From Datisca glomerata (lineage: Eukaryota > Streptophyta > Magnoliopsida > Cucurbitales > Datiscaceae), in the NCBI GenBank assembly GCA_003255025.1, contig QANY01008042.1:3088077-3152076 (forward strand): a DNA stretch of 64,000 bases, written 5' to 3'. Shown here in pieces: positions 21,867-34,100 of this stretch. The translations under genes were made by a program, and so were the position numbers. Each line of letters begins with the position of its first letter. Position 1 is the stretch's first letter. The notes beneath the pieces were generated by a model. That model was not told the DNA's origin. It saw only the letters and a program-made list of their open reading frames with translations, and did no database searches.

Positions 21867-22469
21867 CAACCATAATGGCAAAAGGATCCCAGGATGATCA
21901 ATGGCCTCCCCTTAAGCCACAACATTTTAAGCAGCATATGCGTGTCTTTTACATCCTTTTAAACCCGTAATAAGCGATATCATGTCACCTAACTAAGAAC
22001 ATAATATCGATCCTCTCTACCGATAAGGCCCCATTCTCCTTATAACTGGAATAGAGTGTTCAAATCGATATCTTCCCCCAAATTTAACTTTGGAATATAA
22101 TATCAGTGAGCTTTTATTTACATTCACATATGTAATTCCAAATAGGAAATAAAGAAAAAAAATCTTCGATAACAGATAACTGTAGATTCCGCCATACTCG
22201 AACTCTCTCTCAACCGCACGTCGCCTTCTATGTCCGTTTTCAAGTAGTAATCCATATGGCAGTGCTAAAATAGGTCCCGGCTGGAGATGTATACCGAGGC
22301 ATGATAGATACGACTTCATATATATATATTCAGCCTGCACAAACTTTGAAAACCCAATTTGCAAATAAAACTATGCTTCATTTCTTGTTTATTTTGATAT
22401 ATTTTGCAGTTCTTGGGTAGCGGATACATTGTGAGAAGCGAAGATGTATTCCGAATTCTGATCGGAATG

Positions 22470-25400
22470 TTACTTGACGTTCATCGTGGCAGCCATGTTT
22501 CTGAGTTTCTGAGAAATTTCTGAAAAGGAAGGTCTCTTAGAAGGATCAGAGTCCCAACAACTTTCCATTAAAGCCTTCCATTCAGGATCACACCATGATG
22601 GAATTTGTGGACGTAATGTGTTGTTCACTATTCCTCCTGCATTATCAAATCAACGAAATAAACAAACTTTATACAATTAGTAACTTTGGAATATAATTTA
22701 ATCGCTTTGTCAAAACTCCAAACAATCAGGGGAGGTAAGGCTAAATCTATATATCAAATTATATACCATATCCCATGTCTATGCCTATCCTTCGCAGACC
22801 ATGGACATAAAAAACCGTCATTTTGATCAAATATGTACATCATTTTATAGAAGGAATTGCTTGAATACTAGTACCTACCAATTATAGAAGCACAATGCAT
22901 ATCGGCATAAGGTTCATCTCCGGTAAGGACCTCCCACATAACGATACCGAATGAGTACACGTCAATCTACAACAGAAAAGGAAAAAAAGATTTCAATAAT
23001 TTTACGCAAATGAATGTTTCAAAATGACCATTCAGGCTGAATAATGAATGATCTGGTAGGTAAGCTCACCTTTTCGGTCACCATGTTACTTTTTCCACTA
23101 AGGAGTTCAGGAGCCATCCACGGTAGAGTTCCACGAACACCCCCGGACACCAAGGTATGTTGCCTTACCTTCGATAAGCCTAAATCACCGATCTGAAAAG
23201 AAAAAGGAAAAGAAAAGAAATACACACTCATTAGGTACGTCAAGCAAAGGCCCTTCAAAGACAAAAGGGATAAAATACACATATGGTCCTTTAAGTTTAC
23301 TCTGGTTCCAAATTCAGTCCCTGTATGTTTAACTTTTCCAATCAAGCCCTTGAAAATATTTAAATCATGCAATCGAGTTTTTTCATTAAGCTCCAAGCTT
23401 GAAATTGCTCGTGGTGGACGTTTATAACTAGTTGTGTAGTTCGTCTACATAAACCAAGGTTAGCATAGCATACCTTGCAAACTGGCCTCTGTGGATCTCT
23501 CATATTCACCAGAAGATTTTCGCATTTCAAATCAAAATGCACAATGTTCTTCCCGTGCAAATACTCCATCCCAAATGCAGCATCCATGGCTATGATCAGC
23601 CTCTTACGACGGTCAATTGTTCTATTTGAAAAAAAAAAACATTATCAACAAGCCTCCAAGTTGGATAAATTGAGTAGCAAAAGATTACAAATTCAAATCT
23701 AACAATCATAATCATTACCTGTCCTTTTTCTGCAAAAATTGTTTGAGAGATCCATTAACCATGAACTCTGTCACTGTTGCTAAGGATCCATCAGGACCAT
23801 CGCGGACGATACCATAAAAGGAGACAACATTTGGATGATGTAAAGAACTCAATATCAAAGCCTCCTTCCAGAAATCCGCAATCTATCATGTTAACAAACC
23901 TCATAATTACTTCAACAGAGCTTTCTCTGCCAATGTGCACACAATACTCATTCACCTATTTCCTTCATGTAATCCCCATTGCATTCATAATATTCAATTT
24001 CCCACTCTTTCATTCTCTCTTTAGATCATCTCTCCTCTCTCCAATACTTCATTTATCTCAATTTTCATTAGCATTTCCATTCATTCCATTCCATTACATC
24101 ATTTGAACCAACGCCACCTTAGTGTTTTACATACAAGTTGCAAATTTGCAAGCCATCAAAGGAGAAATAACCAGAAAAGGTTATTCACATGAAATTGGGT
24201 CTGAATATCTTTCATCTAATAACATAACAAGGCTCAAAAGAAAATTCAAAGGTTTGATTCATCATAATTTATAGCACATTTTCAACACGTCCAGAATCAT
24301 GGTAAAATATGAAACATATGACCTATCAAAGTCAGAATATGGCACAACATGAATAATAGAACTCCTAATATAACTAAAGGAAATTAGACCGATAAAAAAA
24401 ATAACTAAAGGAAGTTAGAAAAAAAGAGTGATTAAATCAAAATACTACCAAGCGTTCTCTTTCTGATGGCCGCCCAGCAAAGCAGCTGGCTTTGATTCTC
24501 TTTATTGCTACATCAGAACCTTTCCATTTTCCATGAAAAACAGCTCCATATGTCCCCGACCCGAGTTCTCGTATTTCCTCCAGGTCATCATTCTTAATTG
24601 TCTGAAGAAGAATATAGAATCAGACAACTAGAACATATTAAAAACCAGACAGACGTAATAAGGAAAGAGAAGACAGAAACTAAAAAAATACAAAAGCTGA
24701 CTGAGAAAATAACCTGTAATCCCCTAGCAATTGCTTCTGCCTCAGCCTTCGTGGGTTCAATTTTGGAAGTTTTTAGATGGTCATCAGATTCCAACTCTGG
24801 TTCTCCTTGAGCATTCTACATAGGAAACAAATTATCAGATTACAAAGAAATAAATAAAAACTCTTGCAGATTCGCACATTTTGAAACAACTTAATCCTCA
24901 CCACTAATTCTGATTCATTTGCAGTTTCTTCTTTAACTACTGCATTAGATTTCACTGAAGCATTTTCTTCAACTGTAGACTTCACCTCCTCAGCCTCTAC
25001 CAATGCTGCTCGCTTCACAGAAGCAATCAACTCAGGCAAGAAACTCAAACGGTTAACAGAGATTCCCGATTCTTCAGGAGCAGAAATATCTTCCTCAACT
25101 GGTTTCCAAACATTGCCATTCTCCACCCGAGGGACTAAGCCGTTTGAATCTGATAACTTAGAAGTTGCCCCCTCTGAATTATTTTCAGAAAATTTATACT
25201 GCTCTGGGTTTGAAACACTTAGGGAACTGAGGCTCTCAATCTTCTCCACATTACTTGTCTCGTCTTCAACACGAAAATTCCTCCCCCCCAACCTCATAGC
25301 TTCTGGGGTATTCATATCGATTCCTGATGGAAGATTTTGGCCAGGAGAGACGGTAGAAACCAAATTATCATGAACCAATATCGAAGATGAATCAGACCTC

Positions 25401-27346
25401 TGCACCGGCTTTAATGAAGTATTGAAATTTGATTTATTAGTTGGTGATCGAACATCATCTGGATTTTCCTGGCCAAAAGTGTTTGTGCTCATTCTCAAGA
25501 CATGCCCATGTGAATATTCAGCTATATTTGATCCCTCGAAACCGAACATTTTCTGTGAGGAATCAGGCCAAGGATTTTGATTGTCCACCCCAATACAAAA
25601 CCGAGGACTACCCTCCGGCGTTCCCCGGAGATATCCTGGATTTACAGTACCATTCATTTGTTGATGGGAATTGGAAGCTTCATAAGAGGGAGTAATATGC
25701 ACTGGATTCTGAATATTTCTCCATAATGCACTTCCAGGTACGTGTCCATGTGATGCTGGAGGATGATGATTTTCCCCGCCATAAGCATAAGGCAAAACTC
25801 CATACCGAACTCCGCGTTCTTCAGAGGATGGAATGTGTATGTGTGGTACAACAGGAACAGCTTGGTCATGAAATACCTCGTTCCCCAATTCTGTTCCACC
25901 TCGATGACGAAGATTTGGAGACGTATGATGGCTATCGGGTAAATTAGCTTGTCCAATAGGAATATTCAAACCAGAACCATCTACAATATAGTGATCATTC
26001 AATCTTCCAGCTCCAGACATGTGTGCCCTAGTTTCGTCAGCCCGAACGTTCAACTGATGTTGCAGAATCCATCCTCTCTCATGATTTTGAATTTCATTAT
26101 AAACAGATCGATGATCTATGTTCTGTTCGCTGGGAAAAATTCCATGATGCAACTTCGCATCCATGTTCAGTATTAAACCTTCCATATTTGAAGGACACTC
26201 CTGCGGTTGTCCACTTCCCATACTAATATGCTCCAAATTGGGTTGGTTTCTATGGAAAGTCATCCGGCATTGCTCACAAACACTGTTCCCGTCCATTATG
26301 TTGTGTCCTTGAAAAATGTTACCAGGGAAACCCGACTTATCATTGGCTATAGTTCCACCTTGCACGTAGACAACATTCTCATTATATTGATGTTGGTGTT
26401 CATATGTCGGCTGGGGGTTAATCTGCTGCCGAGCATATTCTTCAGGAGGTAAATCCGCGAATGGCATCCGGTAACGTACTGAAGGAGAAGAAGGATATTC
26501 ACCCACCGGCCTTGAATCGTGTTGACCATGATGCCTAGGAGAATAATATGCAGGACTCCACGGAGCTTCCATTTCATTGTACCGTTGAGTAACCGATTGA
26601 TGTTGCCCCGATCCCATATGAGGAATCGCGAGGTGATGTAAGTTATAGTGTGGAATTGGCTCACAAATCCTCTGGTTATGAAGACTACTACCATCAAGAC
26701 TTAAAGGATTCAAGAACTGATCTGTTCCGTGAATTTCGTCTCCATGACCAATCACAGGGGAATCAGGCTGCAGCTGTTTTCTCAAATCAGATATATCGTT
26801 TAAACTATTAAGAGCATCTACATACCTCCTCTCGTGATCCCTCTCGTCTCCATCAATGAAAGGCGAAGAACTATCGTGTTCCGGATGGGAAAACAAAAAA
26901 ACTCGAAGTCTAGTGAACCCATCACCTGAACCCAACTTATCATACTCTTCCATCATATTAATAACATCATCATCATTCACAACCGATACGAGAGCGTCAA
27001 GATCTTCATCGGGTTGCTGGTATTTAAGCACCGCTGCCCCTTCATAAAGCTCCCTCATCTTACTCATCAACTCCTCATAAGTAATGTCACGATATACGCT
27101 CACAATACGAGTCTCTCCGCCCACATACCGGAGCTTTCCATCTTGGGGACGTGGCATTATGCTTCCTGAGAAACTACAGAGAAATTTAACACGAGGGTTA
27201 TCGTCATTTGAACCGGGATTGGAACCTGGTGAGAAGTTGGAAGTTGCGGAAGGGCTATCCATTGTGTGAACAGCCTGATGATGAGGATGCTGATGATCAA
27301 ATCGGGTCTCGGACTGGCTCAAGGATTCAATTCCTTTATTACACAT
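22470..27346 (-). CDS. PB1-domain Raf-like MAPKKK (probable group B4)
   Basis: Serine/threonine kinase of 1129 aa in eight coding exons: 27346-24902, 24815-24714, 24601-24449, 23882-23719, 23621-23474, 23192-23070, 22966-22879, 22636-22470. All introns are GT-AG and the phases fit. A PB1 domain spans about residues 52-153 ([16 protein letters not shown] to TRLRVFLF), followed by a long disordered His/Ser/Pro/Asn-rich middle. The kinase domain fills the C-terminus: glycine loop GSGTYGAV (about 863), VAIK lysine (883), HFDLKCEN catalytic loop (983-990), DLG (1007) and APE (1031). HFD for HRD and DLG for DFG are usual in this plant Raf subgroup. In Arabidopsis, group B4 Rafs are activated by hyperosmotic stress and phosphorylate SnRK2 kinases; I infer the same role from domain order. 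The start MCNKGIES was chosen as the first in-frame ATG after the leader splice. MDSPS at 27262 is the alternative. Confidence 0.92.
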
Positions 27347-27458
27347 AAGAATCAACAACACATATATAACTCGAAGATTTCGAGAATTTAAAACGAAACC
27401 CGAAAGCAGCACCTAGTTCTCTATGTTTACGATTCCAATCTAAGATACCATAATCCAT
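27339..27458 (-). promoter_or_regulatory. uORF (39 codons) overlapping the kinase start
   Basis: In the 5' leader an ATG at 27458 opens a frame starting MDYGILDWNR and ending VVDSYV. Its stop (27341-27339) lies inside the first codons of the kinase frame, an 8-nt overlap in another frame. Two minimal uORFs accompany it: ATG at 27509 (MIDDC, stop) and ATG at 27451 (MVS, stop). If these belong to the mature leader, they would be expected to reduce initiation at 27346 or favour MDSPS at 27262. Confidence 0.6.
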
Positions 27459-28200
27459 AATATTCTCCAACGACAATCATAACATTCACCATTAACAATC
27501 ATCAATCATGTTCAGCCTTGCAACAATCACCAGAAACTCTATATTCAATCTGAAGTGGCAACTAATAGACCTAGAACTAACTAAATTCAACCATATCAAC
27601 ACCACGAACCAGCCGAGAAAAAAAAAAAGAATTTCTCAGAATAGATCCAAAATCGACACCCAAACTTCCAATCCGCAGATAGAAGAACTGGGTACCTGAA
27701 ATAAAAAAAAAAATAACGAATCGGGTGGCGAACGAAAATTCAATTACAAAAACCCAATTTAAAACAGAGCTTAAAAGAGCGTTCTTTAAAACTTAAACGC
27801 GTAATCACCCTCTGTTGCTGTGAAAAGTCTGAGTCTGAGCTGGTGATCTAGCAAAGAACACAAAGAGAGTGGATAGGTACTGAATGGTAGTATAATCAAA
27901 AGGTACTGATATGGTGAAGATGATAAGGAAAATAACAATGGTGAAGAGGAAGGAGAATGACCACCATAGGTGTAGTGGCTGTTATTTCCTCTTTTTTTCT
28001 TTTTCCTATTCTTCTTCTTCCTCAGGAGAGAGATGGTTCGAAAGGGCCAAGATGCGATGCCTGGTTGCCAGGTAGTGTCACACGTGGCACTACCTGGTTT
28101 CTGAGTTTCGCTCAGCATCTTATTTATCTCCTCCAAGGATATGCCCCCTTCCCTTCCCCCCATCACGTGCAATGGCGCGTGCCTATTTTTCTCCCATTCC
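27347..28200 (-). promoter_or_regulatory. 5' leader, leader intron and proximal promoter of the kinase
   Basis: A strong minus-strand acceptor (TTTTTATTTCAG) ends at 27696, so 27695-27347 is probably the untranslated start of the main exon. An upstream non-coding exon likely lies around 27800-28000, with a candidate donor near 27805-27815. Pyrimidine/purine-rich microsatellite-like sequence occurs at 27980-28030. No reading frame here resembles a protein. Exact transcription start is not visible. Confidence 0.5.
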
Positions 28201-29160
28201 CATACCCATAGCCCATACCCAACTTTAATATATATGTTTGATAAAAAAAAGTTTAATATATCATTTTAACCAAAAAAACTTTAATATATTTTCTCTAACT
28301 TGAGTTATGAAAGAATGAATTTGAACCATCCTAAATATTTATTCATACTTTGATAAAAAGAAATTGTTTCAGCAGAGAAATATTGTTATTTATTCTAATA
28401 AAATATAACTTATATCATATTTCGATTAATCTGATTTAGATAATTTTATCTTGTTTGTATGTGTAAATCCTAAATCAAAATTTTTCATCGTTATCATTAA
28501 TTTATTTAGTCCTTAACTTGTATACATTTGCTTTGGGTCTAACTGTTGCACAACTAAAAACTGGTAGATTTTGTGTAAATGGTGTACATAGAGATCCTAA
28601 GACTAATGCATTTTGTACAATAGGAACTTAGTTTTTAAAAAATATTGAAGTGTAAATACTACATTAGTAAAAAGTGTTGTGTTATACTTCCATTCAAAAA
28701 CTCAAGAGGGATTCTTCTTATCCGTTTTCTAATAAGTCTCCAAGAAGTCTTGGGTTTTTCCAAGAAATCTTTCTTGTCTGTTTTCAAGAAAGAACTCGAA
28801 GTTCATCATCTCTCCGTTCGTCCTCTAACCTTCTTATTTTTCTCCAAGAAGTGTTAGTTCGTCATCTTTCCATTTTCATTACTATCGTTGTTTCTTCAAT
28901 TTTTTATCTTCGCTCTCTCAATAGTTTTGCTTCCTTGATGGTTATGATTATTGATTATTAAAAATATACCCAATAAAAAGTAGTTGAGAAAATTTGGGCA
29001 GAAGAATGAAGTATTAGAGAAATTTCTGAGTTTAAGACCTCCTCTCGGGTTGAAAGTCTGAAAGTTTCTAATGAGTTTTGCACTTATATTTCAGGAAAGA
29101 AAGTTATTACCAGTTTGGGTTCGTATTTATCTTTCCTCCATAGCATTGCTTCCCGAGCTC
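28201..29160. other. Intergenic, no gene seen
   Basis: AT-rich sequence with short frames only. The frames at 28645-28961 are rich in Phe/Ser/Leu, lack family resemblance, and look like chance. Confidence 0.5.
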
Positions 29161-29161
29161 G

Positions 29162-29560
29162 ATGATGAATCCCTCTTGGATAGCCTCGGTTGATGGAAGG
29201 ATTAAGATGAACTGCGATGCTTTATTTTCTCCTTTGTCAAAGAGGGGTGCTATCGGTATTATGTGTAGACACTCAATGGGAAGTATTATTTTTTTTTTTG
29301 GTTTTCGGGTTAATTCTCTTAATCCGGTCTGTGGTGAGTTGCTTGCTATTATTCATGGGCTTAATTGGCTTCTCTTCTCAAAGTGGGCTAGAGGTTCTAT
29401 TAAATCTGATTCAAAGATTGTTGTGGATTAGATTTTATCTAATAAATATTCAGATTGAATATTGCAGAATCTTGTGTTATATATTCATTCCAAGATTAAT
29501 CAGCTTTACGTATTTCTTTTGTTTGGATTAATAGAAATTATAACTCAATTGTTAATGTTA
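29162..29560 (+). pseudogene. LINE-type RNase H-like domain relic
   Basis: The frame at 29162-29431 reads KMNCDALFSPLSKRGAIGIM, then PVCGELLAIIHGLNWLLFSK and SIKSDSKIVVD. This matches the pattern of the RNase H-like (RVT_3) domain found at the C-terminus of many plant non-LTR retrotransposons (CDGA..., E.LA...GL, SDSK.VV). Acidic positions D, E and D are recognisable. The frame then breaks, and weak similarity continues to about 29560 in another frame. No reverse transcriptase domain or poly-A tail is found nearby, so this is an isolated fragment. Confidence 0.65.
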
Positions 29561-29569
29561 TTGCAAGAT

Positions 29570-31090
29570 ATAACATAAATCAAGATAGAGTTAGTCTTAT
29601 TGATTTCTGTTTACCCACTTCTATTATTAGCTTGATTATTAAAGTAATAATTTTTGTAAAAGGGTTATTTATACCCCTTAACTGTGTTTTTTATTTTTCA
29701 ATATAATTTAAAAAAGAATTTGTGAACTACAGAACAATCAAGAAATAAAATTTTTGAATTTAGTTATTTTATGAGAAAGGAACAAATAATATACATGCAT
29801 CTAACTCTAAATATTCCAAATCCAAATAATGCATTAATTGGAATATTTCTCACATCAAAAGTCTTTTCAAATTTCAAGAATTTGAATAATCAATCCGCAA
29901 TTTGTCGGTAACTCAAAACGAATTCCCTACCTATTAAAAAGAAAACAAAAAAGAGAGAGAGATAAGAGTTTCAGTTAAACTATTGTGGCTGGCGTTTGTT
30001 TGAGGTTTAATTAGGTCAAAATAATGTAGGAATTTTGGTTGGATATGCTATAGCCTACTTTTGTTTTGTTGTCAAATAGCTATATAGCCTATTTGGAACA
30101 TTGGGAATTTATGCTTTTTTTTTAAACTACACTCATACTCAACTCAACGTCCATATTGCATCATGCCAAAAAGTGACACATGAAGATTTTACGTAAATAA
30201 AATGTGTCATTGTCTTCGAGATTGAGTGTTGAGGATTCAAATGGAATACAGAATACGTCTCTTTTTTCCCCTCTTTGAATATGTTACATCATATGTACTT
30301 TATGTTTTAATGAAACTCTGATCTCAAACTTAAAACAATTGACATTTTCTCATCATTCACTCGGTCTTTTATTAGGTTGTGTAGGGATGATCAAAATTAT
30401 ACTGAATCAATTAAATCGAATCAAACTAAAATTATTCGTTCATTTGATTTATAGGTGTCTCAGTTCGATTTAATTCATCAAATTTCAAACTGAACCAAGT
30501 TTTAATTCAAAAAAACATTGAACCAAAACTTCTAGTTGGTTTATATACCTGATTCGTTCTGATTTTTAGTTAAAATATAAAATGCACCGAACCGTAAACA
30601 CCTAGCTACTTAAGTTCTTCTCGTCACCCCCTTAAAACTATTGGTCTAAAGCTCATTCATTCTATCATACAAGACGCAAATGGTAGAGAGACGTCTACCT
30701 TCTCTCCATTCCACTTCATTGCCACAACCATACAATAAAGCTTTCCAGATGGTAGAAAAAAAAAAAGCTGTCAAAGAATGCACTTAAAAAGCAATAGAAG
30801 GAAATATTACAATTGTTCAACATGAATTGACCTTTATTTCATATGGGTTTGTGAAAATAATAAAACACGTTGACCTTTATTTCATATGGGTTTGTGAAAA
30901 TAATAAACCATATTGGTCTCAATACTATATACATTATCTCCCACACTATATCTTCCACGACTCTTCTACAAACTATTCAAGGAAATTTGCCACATCAAAC
31001 TATTCATTTGATATTTCATATATCTAGCTATCATCACAAGGCAAAGCAAAAGTAAAGAAAGTTGTAAGTTGAGCTTTAAGACACTGAAGA
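29570..31090. other. Intergenic with small repeats
   Basis: No gene is supported. At about 30384-30600 there is sequence with repeated GAACC/GGTT-type motifs (AATCGAATCAAACT, CCGAACCG). It resembles the hAT MITE at 34491 in composition, but I cannot define matching ends or a target duplication. Confidence 0.45.
30827..30908. repeat. 43-bp tandem duplication
   Basis: TTGACCTTTATTTCATATGG and the bases following it through AATAATAAA occur twice, at 30827 and 30870, a 43-bp period, nearly identical. Confidence 0.9.
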
Positions 31091-31128
31091 AAAAAGGAGC
31101 ACTTTTACTAGATTGTTACCGAGCAGAA

Positions 31129-34100
31129 TTATGCCAAAGCTTCAGCCATTTTGGACCGATAAGACCGCTGTTGCCCATAAAGCTCGTGAAAAATACGGTA
31201 TTTGGCATCATGGTACTTCTTCACTTTCGGGTTGGTTGACGGATGAATGACCTGCCAAAGTTTAAGCAAGCAAGTTTCAATTAGAAAAAACCAACTTAAT
31301 TCAAGTCATTTTCAGTAAACATCACAATTCTATCAGACTAGGAGTAAAGCCATTCCAAAGTATGATGCAAAACATGGTTGACTAATTTGCTGATTACAAA
31401 TCAGAAGTACTGATCCCAAATCCCGACGGTTCTAATTACTAAATCACCACCACCAGTCAACCACCAGAGATGATGACTAATGCAGCAAATGTTTCAGTAA
31501 AACTATACAGTTCTTTTACGAAAACCACATTTTCCCTGTTGAATGAAATATAAGATTCAACTGAAATACTAGAATGGTAGAGTTTACATACTTGACCCGC
31601 TGCATTCATTGCCTTCATTGCCTCTTGTAGGGTAGAATATTTCCTTGCAGCAACGGCACCGAGAATGGATGCACCTAACAGCACTGACTCACTTTCCCGA
31701 GGAAGAATTATAGGACAACCTACACCAGTGACAGAGGAAGTCTTCAATTAAATTTCTATTATCTGTAGTTAGATTTTGACTGCAATCATATTTTTCATAA
31801 ATGCCTCCATTTTTTTCTCATGACCAATCGCTACTCTTCAAGGGAACCTCATAAATGCATAATCAGTTCTTCAGTGTAATAAATAATCAAGGAGAAAGTA
31901 CAATCAACCCGTTTTAGTGAGTTATACTCAGTAATGAGTATGTTTTTAAGCTCGTGGAAATCGCAAATGACTACAAAAATAGCATATTCTAGCCAGGCAG
32001 GCAGTCACTCACCAAAGGCGCTCGCTGAGAGAGAGAGAGAGAGAGAGGGGGGGGAGAGAGAGAGAGAGAGAGAGAGAGAGACCAGTAATATCTGCATGCT
32101 CTTGAATGAATATGGGGTTCTTTGAAAGGCCACCACATGCAAGTATCGTGTTGATCTGTAGGCAGAACAGAAACATTCAAAAAATGCAAAAAAGTTCACA
32201 AATCTTTTATGAAAACAAATAGCATACCAGTATCAACAACATTACTAAAGCCGCTACAGTTCAGGTGAAAAGTTCACGTCATCCATAAATATTCAGCATA
32301 ATTACACATGTCACCAGGTGTTGACCAGTATCTTATTTCGATCGTTGAAATCCATTTTTAATAACTTTGTAGTACCTTAAATTTATTACCTATTTATGTA
32401 AAAACAGAAGATGTCAGTTCTTACTTTGTGACCATGAGCATTGCAGTGCTCCACAATGTGACGTGTACCATACGCTATACCCTGAACAGTGGCAAGATAT
32501 AGAAGACACAACTGTTTCTCACTTGTGTCAAGCGTCAGACCAGAGATTATTCCTTTTGCTTTGGGGTCCGAAATGGGAGATCTATAGCATTAGCTTTACT
32601 AGCTTAGTTCAAAGAATATATCAGAAGATATCCCAAAATTATGACTTGCGAAGTCATGCCTCAATATATGGCCAATCACCTGTTCCCATGAAAGTTCGGA
32701 AGGACGTGTATATCTTCGGTCAAAGCAGCAAGAAATGGACACTTCAAATCGAGCATCATATTTTCTAATAGCTTGTTCAGAAGTTCAAACACAGAAATCC
32801 CTGGACAATTAAGTTAAGCAAACAATTGAAAAGACCAGATAAGAAGGCCTCAAAGACATTCTTATCTTAGTAATGGTAAAAAAGCAAAGAGATAGAGAAA
32901 TGCAAGATGAACAATGCCAAAAAAAATCACTTTGAGAAGCAGCACGGTTTGCAAGGTGAGGAGAAGCCACATGATTTTCAATTATGTGATCCAGTAGAGC
33001 ACCAGTAGCACTTTGACCTCCTTCTGTGAGCCAATATTCAGGGACCATAGCTTCCATGAAGGAAAAAAAATAAAGGTGAAAATCCTGGGAGTGATAACCA
33101 TAGCACAGTCTATACATATTTTGGTAACAACTTGAAATGATGTGATGCAAATGAAATGTTTCACCTTGACCTAAAAATTTATTTATTTACAATGCGCGAA
33201 CATCTAATGAAATGTAGATTTTTGTGAGAGGAGAAAGAAAGAAATAAACATATTGCTGATGCATACAGCTGAAAAGTATCTTAACATGACAAGTTGCACA
33301 TAAAAGGCCAATCCTGTTCATATTATATCCGATTCCACCGGAAACTGGCGTCCTCTACCAACTTTACTTTTAGAAAATGACATAAATATGATTTTTATAT
33401 AAAACCCGAAATGGGCATTGAGAAGAGATGAGATGCTCCAAATTGAGAGAATAAGAAAAATTATAGTTGAGAAAAGACAGGACAAATGAAAAAGAGCAAA
33501 GGCTAATCAAATTATAAACTCACCCAGTTGAGTAAATAAAAAATAAAATATGACGAGACTGCTTGGATAATGAACCCGGAGCTAAGTTTTCCCCAAAGGA
33601 ACTAATTCCGCATGCCATAAATACTCTTACTTCTATTGTCTACAGTGCAGATAGTTTGTATCACCACCAACCTAACTTCTGAGTGCGACAAAAATCCAAA
33701 TTATTTAAGCAAGACAATGATAGTAAAACTTTCATTGTACCTGACCAGAACGGTCCCCAAACCCCAGGAATGAAGAGTTTGCTCCGTGACACGGCCATAT
33801 GGCAAGTAGAAGTTCCACAAACTAATGCCAATCGCTGGCATATAGCTTCCTTATCGAACTCTGCATGTACTGCTTTTTGATAAGGAAGTTAGTAGGTGGA
33901 TTATAATAACAAGATAGCTTTTCACTAAAGACAACCACCTTCAGAACCAGAATCTGACAAGGGCACGCCTTCCATTACCCCAACTCCACCAGCATGAGCG
34001 TCAATTAGCGAAGTCCCAACAGGAATTCCTGCTACCAGACCCAGTTCCTGTCTTAAAATAACTCAGATGTTAAAACTATTTACCACAACATTAACAATAT

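Noticed and set aside
22017..22364. Minus-strand frame of 115 codons downstream of the Raf-like kinase
   Set aside because: Lies in the probable 3' UTR or just beyond, shows no domain, and has no splice link to the kinase.
23019..23396. Minus-strand frame with a non-conserved N-terminal half before [10 protein letters not shown]
   Set aside because: The first half is intron read-through; the real exon starts at 23192 after an AG acceptor.
27347..27412. N-terminal extension of the kinase frame (MLLSGFVLNSRNL...)
   Set aside because: The ATG at 27412 is in frame, but the residues up to 27347 resemble leader sequence and family resemblance begins only at or after MCNKGIES. Not fully excluded.
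31934..32199. Frames with Arg-Glu or Ser-Leu repeats on both strands
   Set aside because: They derive from the GA/CT microsatellite in FGGY intron 13 plus exon 13 read in other frames.
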